NCBI RefSeq assembly: GCF_025370775.1
Contig: NZ_JAMXEX010000017.1
Span: forward strand, 1 to 64,000
Direction: 5' to 3'
DNA length: 64,000 bases
Source of the DNA: Ancylothrix sp. D3o
GTDB lineage: Bacteria; Cyanobacteriota; Cyanobacteriia; Cyanobacteriales; Oscillatoriaceae
The notes beneath the pieces are model-generated. The model saw only the letters and a program-made list of their open reading frames with translations, ran no database searches and was not told the DNA's origin. Each line of letters begins with the position of its first letter. Position 1 is the stretch's first letter. Of this stretch, positions 6,572 to 15,486 are shown piece by piece. Both the position numbers and the translations under genes were made by a program.

Positions 6572-9082
6572 ATGATAGGAATTGTTATCGTATCTCACAG
6601 TAAAAAGCTGGCTGAAGGTGTCCAAGAGCTTGCAAATCAAATGGCTCAAGGTCGTGTGCGACTGGCGGTTGCTGCCGGCATTGATGATCCTGATAATCCA
6701 TTGGGTACTGATGCTATGCAAGTTTATCAAGCAATTGAGTCAGTTTGGGATGGGGGTGGGGTGGTAGTTTTGATGGATTTAGGAAGCGCTTTAATGAGTG
6801 CGGAAATGGCGCTGGAGTTTCTATCAGAAGAAAAGCGATCAAACGTCCGGTTATGTGAGGCTCCATTGGTGGAAGGAACGATGGCGGCGGTGGTGGCTGC
6901 TTCTGCCGGTGGAGATATCGAAAAAGTTTTGCTAGAAGCACGGGGAGCAATGCTTGCTAAAGCGCAATTCTTAGGGGTTAATTTACAGAAATTTTCTGCA
7001 ATTTCCCCTTTAGAAAATAACGGGCAACTGAGAGAAACCAGAGAATTTACGATTCAAAATTTGATGGGATTACACGCTCGACCGGCAGCCCAGTTAGTAA
7101 CGATGACGAACCGTTTTGAATGTGAAATTACCCTCAAAAATATTAGCCAGAATAGCAACAGCGTCAATGCAAAAAGCATCAATCAAGTCATTACCTTGGG
7201 GGTAAGGCAAGGTGATAAAATTTTGATTTCCGCTGTCGGCGTTGATGCCGGTGAAGCTTTGAGTGCATTGCAAGCCTTAATTGCCTCAAATTTTGGGGAA
7301 GAAGTGCTTTCAATACCCACAACTTCGCCGGAGAGCAAAACAGAAGAAAAAGCAGAAGAAAAGGCATTATTAGGCAATTTACGCGGCACACCGGCCTCTC
7401 CGGGCATTGCTATTGGGCCGGTGTTTTTATACCAGCCATTTCTTCATTTTAAAATCGAGCAAAAAGCAGAAAATTCTTTAGGAGAATGGGAAAATTTACA
7501 ACAGGCGATTTCTACAGCCAAAAATGACTTAGAAAGTTTGTGGCAAAAAACTTTGGCCCCAACCGGCCAACAAGAATCGGCAATATTTGCCGCCCATTTA
7601 CTTTATTTAGAGGACCCAATTTTGTTAGAAACAACCAGGCGATTAATTTTTCAAGATAAGTATAGTGCGGCGGCGGCTTGGAAAACAGTTATCGATGAAA
7701 CAATTTACGATTATAACAGCATAAAAGACCCCTATTTTCAAGCTCGTGGCGCCGATGTGGTGGATGTCGGAGAACGAGTTTTGCGATTGTTGACAGGGGT
7801 AGAAAATCAAACGCCTCAATTAGAAGAAGCTGTTATTTTAATTGCCCCGGATCTCAGCCCTTCGGAAACCGTACAACTTGACCTCAAAAAAGTTTTGGGA
7901 ATTTGTACCTCTGCCGGTGGAGCGACTTCTCACGCGGCAATTTTAGCCCGTTCTCTTCGCATTCCCGCCGTGATGGCTGTCGGCCCAGAATTATTAAGTT
8001 TAGAACCAGGTACAATTCTTGCTTTAAATGGAGAAACCGGCGAAGTTTTTATCAATCCTGACGCGACACAGCTAGAAGAATTGCAACTTGAAAAAGATAA
8101 CGAATTGCCGCAATTGCTCTCAAATACCAGAGCCAATGAACCCACCCTTACCCGCGATGGCCGGTTAATAGAAGTCATGGCGAATATTTGCGGAATAGAA
8201 GAAGCAAAAATGGCAGGGCTGGCCGGTGCTGATGGCATAGGTTTATTGCGGAGTGAATTTCTTTATTTTAACAAACAAACGGCCCCAAAAGAAGCCGAAC
8301 AAGTCAAAATATACGAAGACATTGCTAAAGCAATTGCCCCTTATCCTTTGATTATCAGAACCTTAGATATTGGCGGAGATAAACCCTTGCCTTATGTAAA
8401 TTTCACCCCCGAAACAAATCCGTTTCTAGGATGGCGAGGAATTCGGGTTTTATTAGAGCATCCCGAATTATTTAAAACTCAGCTACGGGCAATTTTACGG
8501 GTGAGTGACCGGTATGCAGTTAAGGTCATGTTTCCCATGATTTCGCAAGTTATGGAAATTCTCGCCGCCAAAGAAATTTTAGCCGAAACAATGACCGAAT
8601 TACGGCAAGAAAAAATCGTTTTTAATGAAAAAATAGAAGTGGGGATAATGATAGAAGTGCCGGCGGCGGTGGCGATGGCCGAACGGTTAGCAGGCGAGGT
8701 TAATTTTTTTAGTATTGGCACCAATGATCTAAGCCAATATGTGATGGCAGCGGATCGAAATAATCCCAAAGTGGCGACGCTTGCAGATGGCTTTTCACCG
8801 GCAGTCTTGCGAATGATTCAACAAACCGTAAAAGCCGCAAAAGAAAGCGGAATTTGGGTCGGAGTTTGTGGAGAGTTAGCATCGTCTGCTTTAGCTATTC
8901 CAATTTTATTAGGATTAGGAGTGGATGAATTGAGCGTCAATGTGTCGATGATTTCGGAAGTGAAAAAAATAATTTCCGAGTTAAGTATGGCAGAAGCCGA
9001 GATTATTGCTCAAGATGTGTTAGAGTTGGATTCAGCAGCGGCAGTACGCGAATATGTTGGCAGTCTTTTCTGGGTCGAATGA
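6572..9082 (+). CDS. dhaM: PTS-dependent dihydroxyacetone kinase phosphotransferase subunit DhaM (EIIA-HPr-EI fusion)
   Basis: 836 residues with three phosphotransfer domains in order. Residues 1-130 are an EIIA(Man)-type DhaM domain (MIGIVIVSHSKKLAEG, phospho-His9). Residues ~155-240 are HPr (LMGLHARPAAQL, phospho-His168). Residues ~265-830 are PTS enzyme I: a helical HPr-binding part, GGATSHAAILARSL with phospho-His454, then the PEP-binding barrel with GIGLLRSEF, RTLDIGGDKPLPY and GVCGELAS. All three histidines are present, so PEP phosphate can pass along this one chain to DhaL and on to dihydroxyacetone. It heads the cluster with the Lin0512 gene, dhaK and dhaL. No strong ribosome-binding site is visible before the ATG. 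Confidence 0.93.
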   Translation: MIGIVIVSHSKKLAEGVQELANQMAQGRVRLAVAAGIDDPDNPLGTDAMQVYQAIESVWDGGGVVVLMDLGSALMSAEMALEFLSEEKRSNVRLCEAPLVEGTMAAVVAASAGGDIEKVLLEARGAMLAKAQFLGVNLQKFSAISPLENNGQLRETREFTIQNLMGLHARPAAQLVTMTNRFECEITLKNISQNSNSVNAKSINQVITLGVRQGDKILISAVGVDAGEALSALQALIASNFGEEVLSIPTTSPESKTEEKAEEKALLGNLRGTPASPGIAIGPVFLYQPFLHFKIEQKAENSLGEWENLQQAISTAKNDLESLWQKTLAPTGQQESAIFAAHLLYLEDPILLETTRRLIFQDKYSAAAAWKTVIDETIYDYNSIKDPYFQARGADVVDVGERVLRLLTGVENQTPQLEEAVILIAPDLSPSETVQLDLKKVLGICTSAGGATSHAAILARSLRIPAVMAVGPELLSLEPGTILALNGETGEVFINPDATQLEELQLEKDNELPQLLSNTRANEPTLTRDGRLIEVMANICGIEEAKMAGLAGADGIGLLRSEFLYFNKQTAPKEAEQVKIYEDIAKAIAPYPLIIRTLDIGGDKPLPYVNFTPETNPFLGWRGIRVLLEHPELFKTQLRAILRVSDRYAVKVMFPMISQVMEILAAKEILAETMTELRQEKIVFNEKIEVGIMIEVPAAVAMAERLAGEVNFFSIGTNDLSQYVMAADRNNPKVATLADGFSPAVLRMIQQTVKAAKESGIWVGVCGELASSALAIPILLGLGVDELSVNVSMISEVKKIISELSMAEAEIIAQDVLELDSAAAVREYVGSLFWVE

Positions 9083-9169
9083 CTTTTTTAAAAGCTCTAT
9101 TTGTTGCCCAAAATTGCTTATAATTTGAACTCAAACTAAACTAGAAAAATCAAAAAAAAAGAGGTGACT

Positions 9170-9535
9170 ATGGCACGCAAATGCTTTATCATTGAAATGG
9201 GAATGGGAATTGATCAGCACGGACAAGAACCGACGGTTGCAGCCGCAAGAGCCGTCCGCAATGCGATAGCAAATAACGCCTTACTTGGAATTTGGGAAGT
9301 CGCAGGATTAAGCCATCCAAATCAAATGATCGTAGAGGTACAAGTTGCAGTCCCCTATCCCGAACAAGTGCGAGAAGATGAAGTTTTGGCAGTCTTACCT
9401 TTTGGTCAAAAAACCCTAAAAGTTGAGCAAGGCGGCATGGTGGTTCAAGGGCGGGCAATTGAAGGGCTAAATGATAAAAATAATGAAATGTTAATTGCCA
9501 ATGCAGCCGTTACAGTTTGGGTGGAAAAAAATTAA
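9170..9535 (+). CDS. Lin0512 family protein of the Dha cluster
   Basis: 121 residues. MARKCFIIEMGMGIDQHGQ, an AARAVRNAIANNALLGI helix and VAVPYPEQVREDEVLAVLPFG match the Lin0512/Lin0513 family, small proteins of unknown function often found beside dihydroxyacetone kinase genes. The ATG at 9170 is preferred over the GTG two codons earlier because an AGAGGTG ribosome-binding site sits right before it. It lies 87 bp after dhaM and 56 bp before dhaK, all in one direction, so co-transcription is likely. A role as a regulator or accessory of the kinase is only inferred from the neighbours. Confidence 0.85.
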   Translation: MARKCFIIEMGMGIDQHGQEPTVAAARAVRNAIANNALLGIWEVAGLSHPNQMIVEVQVAVPYPEQVREDEVLAVLPFGQKTLKVEQGGMVVQGRAIEGLNDKNNEMLIANAAVTVWVEKN

Positions 9536-9591
9536 CTTAACTCTTACCTTTTACTGTTAACCTCCTCATCAATTATGGCGATTACTAAACC

Positions 9592-10665
9592 ATGAAAAAA
9601 CTCATCAACTCTCCCGAAAATGTCGTCCGCGAAAGCCTTGAAGGCATGGCATTAGCACACCCCGACCTCATCAAAATTAACTTTGATCCCACCTTTGTCT
9701 ACCGCAAAGATGCCCCCATTCAAAACAAAGTCGCCCTCATTTCTGGCGGCGGTAGCGGACACGAACCCATGCACACCGGCTTTGTTGGAATGGGAATGTT
9801 AGATGCCGCCTGTCCGGGTGAAATCTTCACCTCCCCCACCCCCGATCAAATGTTAGAAGCAGCCAAAAAAGTTAACAGCGGCAACGGCGTTTTAAACATC
9901 GTTAAAAACTATAGCGGCGATGTGATGAACTTCGAGATGGCAGCCGAAATTGCCTCCTCCGAAAACCTCCCCATGATCAACATTTTAATCGATGATGATT
10001 GCGCCGTAAAAGACAGTTTATATACCCAAGGCCGGCGCGGAGTTGGCACAACTGTTTTAGCAGAAAAAATCTGCGGTGCCGGTGCCGAAAAAGGCTACAA
10101 TTTACAACAACTTGCCAACCTTTGCCGCAAAGTAAACCTCAACGGACGCAGCATCGGAATTGCCCTTACATCCTGCACCGTTCCCGCCAAAGGTAGCCCC
10201 ACCTTTGAATTAGCAGACAATGAAATAGAATTTGGCATAGGCATACACGGCGAACCAGGCCGGCAACGCATGGAAATCAAAACCGCCGATCAAATAAGCG
10301 AAATGTTAACTTTTTCCATTCTCGAAGATCCCCCCTACATACGCACCATCCGCGAATTGAATTTAGAAAGCCAAGAATGGGAAGAATTAGAATTAACAAC
10401 CCCGCCTTTTCAATCGGGTGATTCTGTCTTAGCATTTGTCAACAGCATGGGTGGAACTCCCCTTTCCGAACTCTATATCATCTATCGCCAATTAGCCCAA
10501 ATTTGTGAAAAGAAAAACATCACAATTATCCGCAACTTAATCGGCCCTTACATCACTTCCTTAGAAATGCAAGGAGTCTCAATAACTTTGCTAAAATTAG
10601 ATGAAGAAATGATCAAACTTTGGGATGCGCCGGTGAAAACAGCCAGCTTGCGCTGGGGAGTTTAA
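9592..10665 (+). CDS. dhaK: dihydroxyacetone kinase, substrate-binding subunit DhaK
   Basis: 357 residues, normal for DhaK. It binds dihydroxyacetone through a hemiaminal bond to a histidine and presents it to DhaL-ADP. Seen: the N-terminal substrate loop [35 protein letters not shown], and [10 protein letters not shown] holding the covalent histidine (His219, corresponding to E. coli His218). C-terminal [16 protein letters not shown] is also typical. The stop is followed four bases later by the dhaL ATG, so the two subunits are translated together. The coding sequence is rich in C and A. Confidence 0.96.
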   Translation: MKKLINSPENVVRESLEGMALAHPDLIKINFDPTFVYRKDAPIQNKVALISGGGSGHEPMHTGFVGMGMLDAACPGEIFTSPTPDQMLEAAKKVNSGNGVLNIVKNYSGDVMNFEMAAEIASSENLPMINILIDDDCAVKDSLYTQGRRGVGTTVLAEKICGAGAEKGYNLQQLANLCRKVNLNGRSIGIALTSCTVPAKGSPTFELADNEIEFGIGIHGEPGRQRMEIKTADQISEMLTFSILEDPPYIRTIRELNLESQEWEELELTTPPFQSGDSVLAFVNSMGGTPLSELYIIYRQLAQICEKKNITIIRNLIGPYITSLEMQGVSITLLKLDEEMIKLWDAPVKTASLRWGV

Positions 10666-10669
10666 AAGC

Positions 10670-11296
10670 ATGACTACAAAACAGCAAATTCTCCAATGGT
10701 TGCAAACCTACGCAACCGTTATCGAGCAAAATAAAGACTACCTCACAGAACTCGATGCCGCCATTGGAGATGCCGATCACGGCATTAACATGAATCGCGG
10801 TTTCCAAAAAGTTTTAACTCAGCTTCCCACCCTCGCTGAAAAAGATATCAGCAACATCTTAAAAGCTGTTAGCATGACTCTTATTTCAAGCGTAGGCGGA
10901 GCAAGCGGTGCTTTGTATGGAACCTTTTTTTTACGCGCAAGTAATGCAGTCACCGGTCTCTCAGAATTAACCCCAGAAGACACAGCAAAACTCTTAGAAA
11001 CCGGCCTTTCTGGAGTCAGAGAACGCGGCAAAGCCAACTTGGGAGAGAAAACAATGTTAGATACCCTACAACCAGCCTCTCAAACCTTCACAAAAGCCAT
11101 CTCTGAAGGAAATAACACCCTTGAAGCCTTAAAAGAAGCCGTCATTGCAGCCGAACAAGGCATGAAAAATACCATCCCCTTAATCGCCAAAAAAGGACGG
11201 GCAACTTATTTAGGAGAAAGAAGTATCGGCCATCAAGATCCCGGCGCCACTTCTGCCTATTTGATGTTAAAAACTCTCCAACAAGTTTTACAATAA
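10670..11296 (+). CDS. dhaL: dihydroxyacetone kinase, ADP-binding subunit DhaL
   Basis: 208 residues, normal for DhaL. It holds a tightly bound ADP that is rephosphorylated by DhaM and then phosphorylates the substrate on DhaK. The Mg-ADP motif LDAAIGDADHGINMNRGF carries Asp29, Asp34 and Asp36. SVGGASGALYGTFF and LGERSIGHQDPGATSAYLM are also typical. It starts four bases after dhaK. DhaL with separate dhaK, together with a PTS-type DhaM, marks the PEP-dependent rather than the ATP-dependent enzyme. Confidence 0.96.
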   Translation: MTTKQQILQWLQTYATVIEQNKDYLTELDAAIGDADHGINMNRGFQKVLTQLPTLAEKDISNILKAVSMTLISSVGGASGALYGTFFLRASNAVTGLSELTPEDTAKLLETGLSGVRERGKANLGEKTMLDTLQPASQTFTKAISEGNNTLEALKEAVIAAEQGMKNTIPLIAKKGRATYLGERSIGHQDPGATSAYLMLKTLQQVLQ

Positions 11297-11327
11297 ATTC
11301 CCGAAAACCTACTCAACGGATAGGGAA

Positions 11328-11602
11328 ATGGATATTACCCGCATCGAAAAAATGCTTGAGGAATACAGCGAAAACTATAGCGCATTCAACCAAGATCCCC
11401 CAACCTGGGAAGCAAAAAACGGCCCCTAGAGAGAATACGAACACCTAGAAAAATCCCTCTTTTTTAATCTCGCATCAAAACGCTAGACTAAAAAACCAAA
11501 AATGAAACTTTTATTGTCGATGCTAAAGGCGATTTTAAATATTATTAAACCTTCTGCAAAGCCTTAGAAACCATCCGAATTTTTCTCGAAACTCACAACT
11601 AA
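11328..11602 (+). pseudogene. decayed small gene (two stops and a frameshift)
   Basis: ATG at 11328 opens MDITRIEKMLEEYSENYSAF and is stopped by TAG at 11427-11429. The same frame continues REYEHLEKSLFFNLASKR to another TAG. Coding-like sequence then resumes in a different frame from 11501 (NETFIVDAKGDFKYY, stop, TFCKALETIRIFLETHN) to 11602. Read together this is one protein of about 90 residues, interrupted. I do not recognise the family. It lies just behind dhaL in the same direction but is probably unrelated. Confidence 0.6.
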
Positions 11603-11624
11603 TTTTAGTCAGACCTAAAATCCT

Positions 11625-11690
11625 CCTGTAGGCAATTCCCCCTACAGGAAGCGAAACAAACGCTGGCTGTGGTTGCCCCTACAGGCAGGA
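11625..11690. repeat. CCTGTAGG / CCTACAGG hairpin with an extra half-copy
   Basis: CCTGTAGG at 11625-11632 pairs with CCTACAGG at 11641-11648. A further CCCCTACAGGCAGG follows near 11676-11690. This type of CTGTAGGGG palindrome is a common intergenic repeat in filamentous cyanobacteria. It separates the Dha cluster from the next gene. Confidence 0.55.
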
Positions 11691-11729
11691 GGGGAAAGCG
11701 TTAAAATAAAATTTTATTAGAAAAAAAAT

Positions 11730-12629
11730 ATGGCAACATTACAACAACGCCGGCCAGAAAATATTTCCGGCGACTTTTATGTAGATAATACCTGTATTGA
11801 CTGCGATACTTGCCGGTGGATGGCACCGGCCACTTTCCACAGAGAAAATGAACAGTCCGCAGTCTATAACCAGCCGGCCAGCCAACTTGAAAGACTGCAA
11901 GCCATGCAAGCGCTTTTATCTTGTCCCACCGCATCCATCGGCACAATTGAAAAGCCAAAAGACATCAAAAAAGCCCAAGAAACCCTCCCCCTTTTAGTCG
12001 AAGAAAATGTTTACCATTGCGGCTATCATTCCCAAGATTCCTTTGCCGCAGCCAGCTACTTAATGGTACACGATCAAGCCAATATTTTAATTGATTCCCC
12101 GCGATTTACAGCGCCATTAGTAAAACGTTTAGAAGCAATGGGAGGAGTGCGTTATATGTACCTCACCCACAGAGATGATGTAGCCGATCACGCCAAATTT
12201 AAAGCACATTTTAACTGCCAAAGAATATTGCATAAAGACGATATTACAGCCGACACCCGCGATGTCGAAATGCAATTAAGCGGAAATGAGACGGTGGAAT
12301 TTTTGCCAGATGTATTAATTATTCCCGTACCAGGACACAGCAAAGGGCACACCGTTTTGCTTTACAAAAACAAATTTCTTTTCACCGGCGATCATCTCGC
12401 TTGGTCAACTTATTTGCACCAACTTTATGCCTTTCGCCGCTATTGCTGGTATTCCTGGCCCGAACAAATTAAATCAATGCAAAAATTAGCTGAATATAAC
12501 TTTGAATGGGTACTCCCCGGACACGGACGCCGGTATCATTCAAACCCAGAAACAATGCGTCAACAAATGCAAAAATGCCTCGCTTGGATGCAAGATGATA
12601 GCGCCACATCAAGCACCCCTGATGATTAA
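11730..12629 (+). CDS. ferredoxin-domain / metallo-beta-lactamase-fold hydrolase fusion
   Basis: 299 residues. Residues ~10-75 resemble a small ferredoxin: TCIDCDTCRWMAP and a later Cys in LLSCPTASIG, the spacing of a 4Fe-4S site with one distal Cys. Residues ~95-290 are an MBL-fold hydrolase. The usual THxHxDH metal motif reads THRDDVADH, and the later metal ligands are in PVPGHSKGHT, FTGDHLAW and VLPGHGRRYH. The second His of the first motif is replaced by Asp, so metal content may differ. Redox-linked hydrolysis is inferred. It stands alone, ending 49 bp before folB, which faces it. Confidence 0.8.
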   Translation: MATLQQRRPENISGDFYVDNTCIDCDTCRWMAPATFHRENEQSAVYNQPASQLERLQAMQALLSCPTASIGTIEKPKDIKKAQETLPLLVEENVYHCGYHSQDSFAAASYLMVHDQANILIDSPRFTAPLVKRLEAMGGVRYMYLTHRDDVADHAKFKAHFNCQRILHKDDITADTRDVEMQLSGNETVEFLPDVLIIPVPGHSKGHTVLLYKNKFLFTGDHLAWSTYLHQLYAFRRYCWYSWPEQIKSMQKLAEYNFEWVLPGHGRRYHSNPETMRQQMQKCLAWMQDDSATSSTPDD

Positions 12630-12642
12630 AAATTGACCTACG

Positions 12643-12673
12643 AAAAAAGGCCGGCAACTTGTCAGCCTTTTTT
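12643..12673. terminator. bidirectional terminator between convergent genes
   Basis: AAAAAAGGC (12643-12651) and GCCTTTTTT (12665-12673) form a hairpin with A/T runs on both sides. It can stop both the MBL gene and folB. Confidence 0.7.
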
Positions 12674-12677
12674 CCCC

Positions 12678-13034
12678 TTATTTTTCTCGCAAAATTTCCA
12701 CCGTAATTTTCCCGCCAAAATCAGGAATAGGCGCAGCCGGCTTAGTCATACAAACCTGTATTTTTTCAACCTCAGCAAACTCCAAAATCGCCTCAGCAAT
12801 CGCCTCAGCCAGCCTTTCAATTAAGGCAAATTTGGAATTTTTTACTATATTTTTCGTGGTTGAAATCACCTTACGATAATCCAAAGTATCCTCAATTGCA
12901 TCACTTTTTCCAGCCGCCCTTAAATCTAACCATAAAGTCAAATCGACCTCAAACCATTGCCCTAAAACTTGTTCTTCTGGCAGATAGCCGGTGTAACCAT
13001 AACAACGAATATCGGTAAGCTTTATACAATCCAT
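12678..13034 (-). CDS. folB: dihydroneopterin aldolase FolB
   Basis: 118 residues, normal length. FolB converts dihydroneopterin to 6-hydroxymethyl-dihydropterin and glycolaldehyde in folate synthesis. MDCIKLTDIRCYGYTGYLPEE is the substrate-facing N-terminus (G-x-Y/H-G motif), EDTLDYRKV is the conserved middle, LIERLAEAIAEAIL the helix, and KPAAPIPDFGGKITVEI the C-terminus. map lies 58 bp upstream in the same direction, with a 12-bp hairpin between. Confidence 0.94.
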   Translation of the reverse strand: MDCIKLTDIRCYGYTGYLPEEQVLGQWFEVDLTLWLDLRAAGKSDAIEDTLDYRKVISTTKNIVKNSKFALIERLAEAIAEAILEFAEVEKIQVCMTKPAAPIPDFGGKITVEILREK

Positions 13035-13058
13035 AATTTTTCGCCAAACTAAACTTAT

Positions 13059-13086
13059 GTAGGTTGGGTTGCTAAACCCAACCTAC
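13059..13086. repeat. GTAGGTTGGGTT inverted repeat
   Basis: GTAGGTTGGGTT (13059-13070), a 4-base loop and AACCCAACCTAC (13075-13086) give a perfect 12-bp stem between map and folB. A shorter relative (AGGTTGGGA/TCCCAACCT) lies at 19090-19130. It is one of the small palindrome families scattered in this genome. Confidence 0.8.
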
Positions 13087-13091
13087 CAATT

Positions 13092-13859
13092 TTAAGGCAA
13101 CAAAGTCAAAATTTCCACACCATCTTCCGTCACCGCCACCGTATGCTCAAATTGAGCAGAAAGCTTGCGATCTTTTGTTAAAGCCGTCCAACCATCCGCC
13201 TGAACTTCTGCCTCCCAAGTACCCTCATTAATCATCGGTTCAATCGTAAAAACCATCCCCGCACGAAAACGTTTTCCAGTACCGCGTTTTCCAAAGTGTA
13301 AAATCTCCGGCGCGGTGTGAAAAACGCGGTGGACACCATGACCCGAAAAATCCCGCACCACAGAAAAACCCATTGCCTCAGCATACTCTTGAATTGCCGC
13401 CCCAATATCGCCGGTGCGAGCACCCGGTTTAACTTCTGCTATTCCCAACATCAAACATTTTTCCGTCACCTCTACCAATTTTTTCGCCAAAGGTGAAGGC
13501 GTACCGACAAAAAAAGTTTTTGATGTATCGCCATGATAACCATCAACTAAAGGCGTAACATCAATATTAATAATATCCCCATCTTTAAGAACTTCTTTAG
13601 CGTTTGGGATACCGTGACAAATCACTTCATTAACACTCGTACAAATCGACTTGGGATAACCTTTATAACCCAAGGGTGCGCTCGTTGCACCATGAGCTTT
13701 TGTCCAACGTTCTGCCTCGTCATTAAGTTCGAGGGTGCTAACTCCTGGTTTAACCATTGGTTCAAGATGCGCCAACAATTCCGCCGCCAATCTTCCCGCC
13801 GTCCGCATTTTGTCTAATTCGCGGCTGGATAGTATTTCTATTGTTTCGGTTCTTGCCAT
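13092..13859 (-). CDS. map: type I methionine aminopeptidase
   Basis: 255 residues. It removes the initiator methionine from nascent proteins. Family signatures are SICTSVNEVICHGIP, GDIINIDVTPLVDGYHGDTSKTF with two metal-binding Asp, DFSGHGVHRVFH with a metal His, FTIEPMINEG with Glu, and SAQFEHTVAVTEDG with the last Glu. The start MARTETIEILSSRELDKMRTAG fits the short cyanobacterial form without a zinc-finger extension. It is upstream of folB and downstream of proA, all on the minus strand. Confidence 0.96.
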   Translation of the reverse strand: MARTETIEILSSRELDKMRTAGRLAAELLAHLEPMVKPGVSTLELNDEAERWTKAHGATSAPLGYKGYPKSICTSVNEVICHGIPNAKEVLKDGDIINIDVTPLVDGYHGDTSKTFFVGTPSPLAKKLVEVTEKCLMLGIAEVKPGARTGDIGAAIQEYAEAMGFSVVRDFSGHGVHRVFHTAPEILHFGKRGTGKRFRAGMVFTIEPMINEGTWEAEVQADGWTALTKDRKLSAQFEHTVAVTEDGVEILTLLP

Positions 13860-13911
13860 TTTGTTGTTTCCTCAAGCGGGCCGGTGTTTTTTTATAGCCT
13901 TGATTATTATA

Positions 13912-13948
13912 TTACAAAAAAACCCGGTTTTTTAAAAGTAACCGGGTT
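13912..13948 (-). terminator. terminator behind proA (AACCCGGTT hairpin family)
   Basis: AACCCGGTT (13921-13929) pairs with AACCGGGTT (13940-13948). On the minus strand the stem is followed by a T-run (complement of 13915-13920). It sits 15 bases past the proA stop and belongs to the dispersed hairpin family seen also at 1441, 25060 and 45852. Confidence 0.7.
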
Positions 13949-13962
13949 AAAAAAATCGATTT

Positions 13963-15267
13963 TTACAAATCCTTATGAGTAAAAGGTTTAGCATCCTTAC
14001 CGGCATAGGTAGCGACAATATGACCGGCACCTACCACCTGATATTTATAAGTTACCAAACCTTCCAAACCCACCGGCCCCCTGGGAGGCATTTGTTGTGT
14101 ACTAATTCCCACTTCGGCACCAAAACCATAACGGAAGCCATCAGCAAAGCGCGTCGAACAATTATGATAAACCCCCGCCGCATCAACTTCGGCTAAAAAC
14201 TTCTTAGCAATTTCGGCATTTTCGGTAACAATTGCCTCTGTATGTTTTGAGCCATAAGTATTAATATGCTTAATTGCCTCCTCAACAGAATCCACCACTT
14301 TAATAGCCAAAATTAAATCGCTATATTCTGTCATCCAATCTTCCTGAGAAGCCGGCACAGCATCGATAAATTCACAAGTAGCCTCATCCCCCCGCAATTC
14401 TACCTTTTGCTCTCGCAAAGCCTCAGCAACCAAAGGCAAAAACTTCGCTGCAATTTCCCGGTTAACTAACAGCGTTTCAATAGCATTACAAGCCGCTGGA
14501 TACTGCGTTTTAGAATCCACCGTCACCGGCACAGCTTTCTCTATATCCGCCAATTTATCAACATAAAGATGACAAATTCCTTCCGCATGACCCAAAACAG
14601 GAATCCGAGTATTATCTTGAACAAACCGCACAAAAGAATTAGAACCTCTAGGAATAATCAAATCCACATACTGATCCAACTGCAACAACCCCAAAGTTTC
14701 CTCCCTTGTCGTCAACAATTGCACAGCATTTGCCGGTACATCCGTATTTTTTAACCCATCGTGAATTGCCTTCACAATTGCTTGACAAGAACGCAAAGCC
14801 TCTTTTCCGCCCTTCAAAATAACACCATTACCAGACTTAATTGCCAAACTCGTAATTTGAATCACGGCATCAGGACGCGCCTCAAAAATCACCCCCAAAA
14901 CACCCAAAGGACAAGTTACCCGTTTAAGAATTAAACCCTCATCTAACTCGCGCTTAATTTGAATTTCTCCGATAGGCTCACTTAAACGCCCTACATCGCG
15001 CACACCGGCTATCGCAGCCTTTAATTTTGTCTCATCTAATTTCAAACGATTATAAAGCGGCTTAGCAATACCTTCGGCAACAGCCGCCTCACAATCTGCC
15101 GCATTTGCTGCTAAAATCGCCTCCGCCTCAGCCTCCAAACTAGCAGCAATTGCCTCAAGCGCGGCATTTTTTGCCTCAGAAGAAAGCACCCCAAGCAGAC
15201 GTGCGCTGTCACGAGTAACTCGCCCAATTTCCACAAGAGAAGGAATAGCCAATTCAATCGCCGTCAT
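13963..15267 (-). CDS. proA: gamma-glutamyl phosphate reductase ProA
   Basis: 434 residues, normal. It reduces gamma-glutamyl phosphate with NADPH to glutamate semialdehyde in proline synthesis. Seen: [61 protein letters not shown], and [12 protein letters not shown] with the catalytic Cys, ending with [15 protein letters not shown]. It carries a [11 protein letters not shown] tail typical of cyanobacteria. The ATG at 15267 begins [13 protein letters not shown]. No proB is nearby. Confidence 0.96.
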   Translation of the reverse strand: MTAIELAIPSLVEIGRVTRDSARLLGVLSSEAKNAALEAIAASLEAEAEAILAANAADCEAAVAEGIAKPLYNRLKLDETKLKAAIAGVRDVGRLSEPIGEIQIKRELDEGLILKRVTCPLGVLGVIFEARPDAVIQITSLAIKSGNGVILKGGKEALRSCQAIVKAIHDGLKNTDVPANAVQLLTTREETLGLLQLDQYVDLIIPRGSNSFVRFVQDNTRIPVLGHAEGICHLYVDKLADIEKAVPVTVDSKTQYPAACNAIETLLVNREIAAKFLPLVAEALREQKVELRGDEATCEFIDAVPASQEDWMTEYSDLILAIKVVDSVEEAIKHINTYGSKHTEAIVTENAEIAKKFLAEVDAAGVYHNCSTRFADGFRYGFGAEVGISTQQMPPRGPVGLEGLVTYKYQVVGAGHIVATYAGKDAKPFTHKDL

Positions 15268-15486
15268 AATTCAAAAACATCAGCAAAAATTAACTTATTT
15301 CCTAATTTTAAACCTTTCTGACACCAAAAAAAACCCGTTAAGCAAAGCCTTAAACATCAATCTAAAAAACTCAAACAAGCCTCTGTGGGCCTAATAGCCA
15401 ACATCTGCGTCCTTGCCTTGAAAAAAAAACCCCACACTAAAGTAGTCTAAAATATCAGCCTCAAAACAACCTTCAAAAAAAAATCC

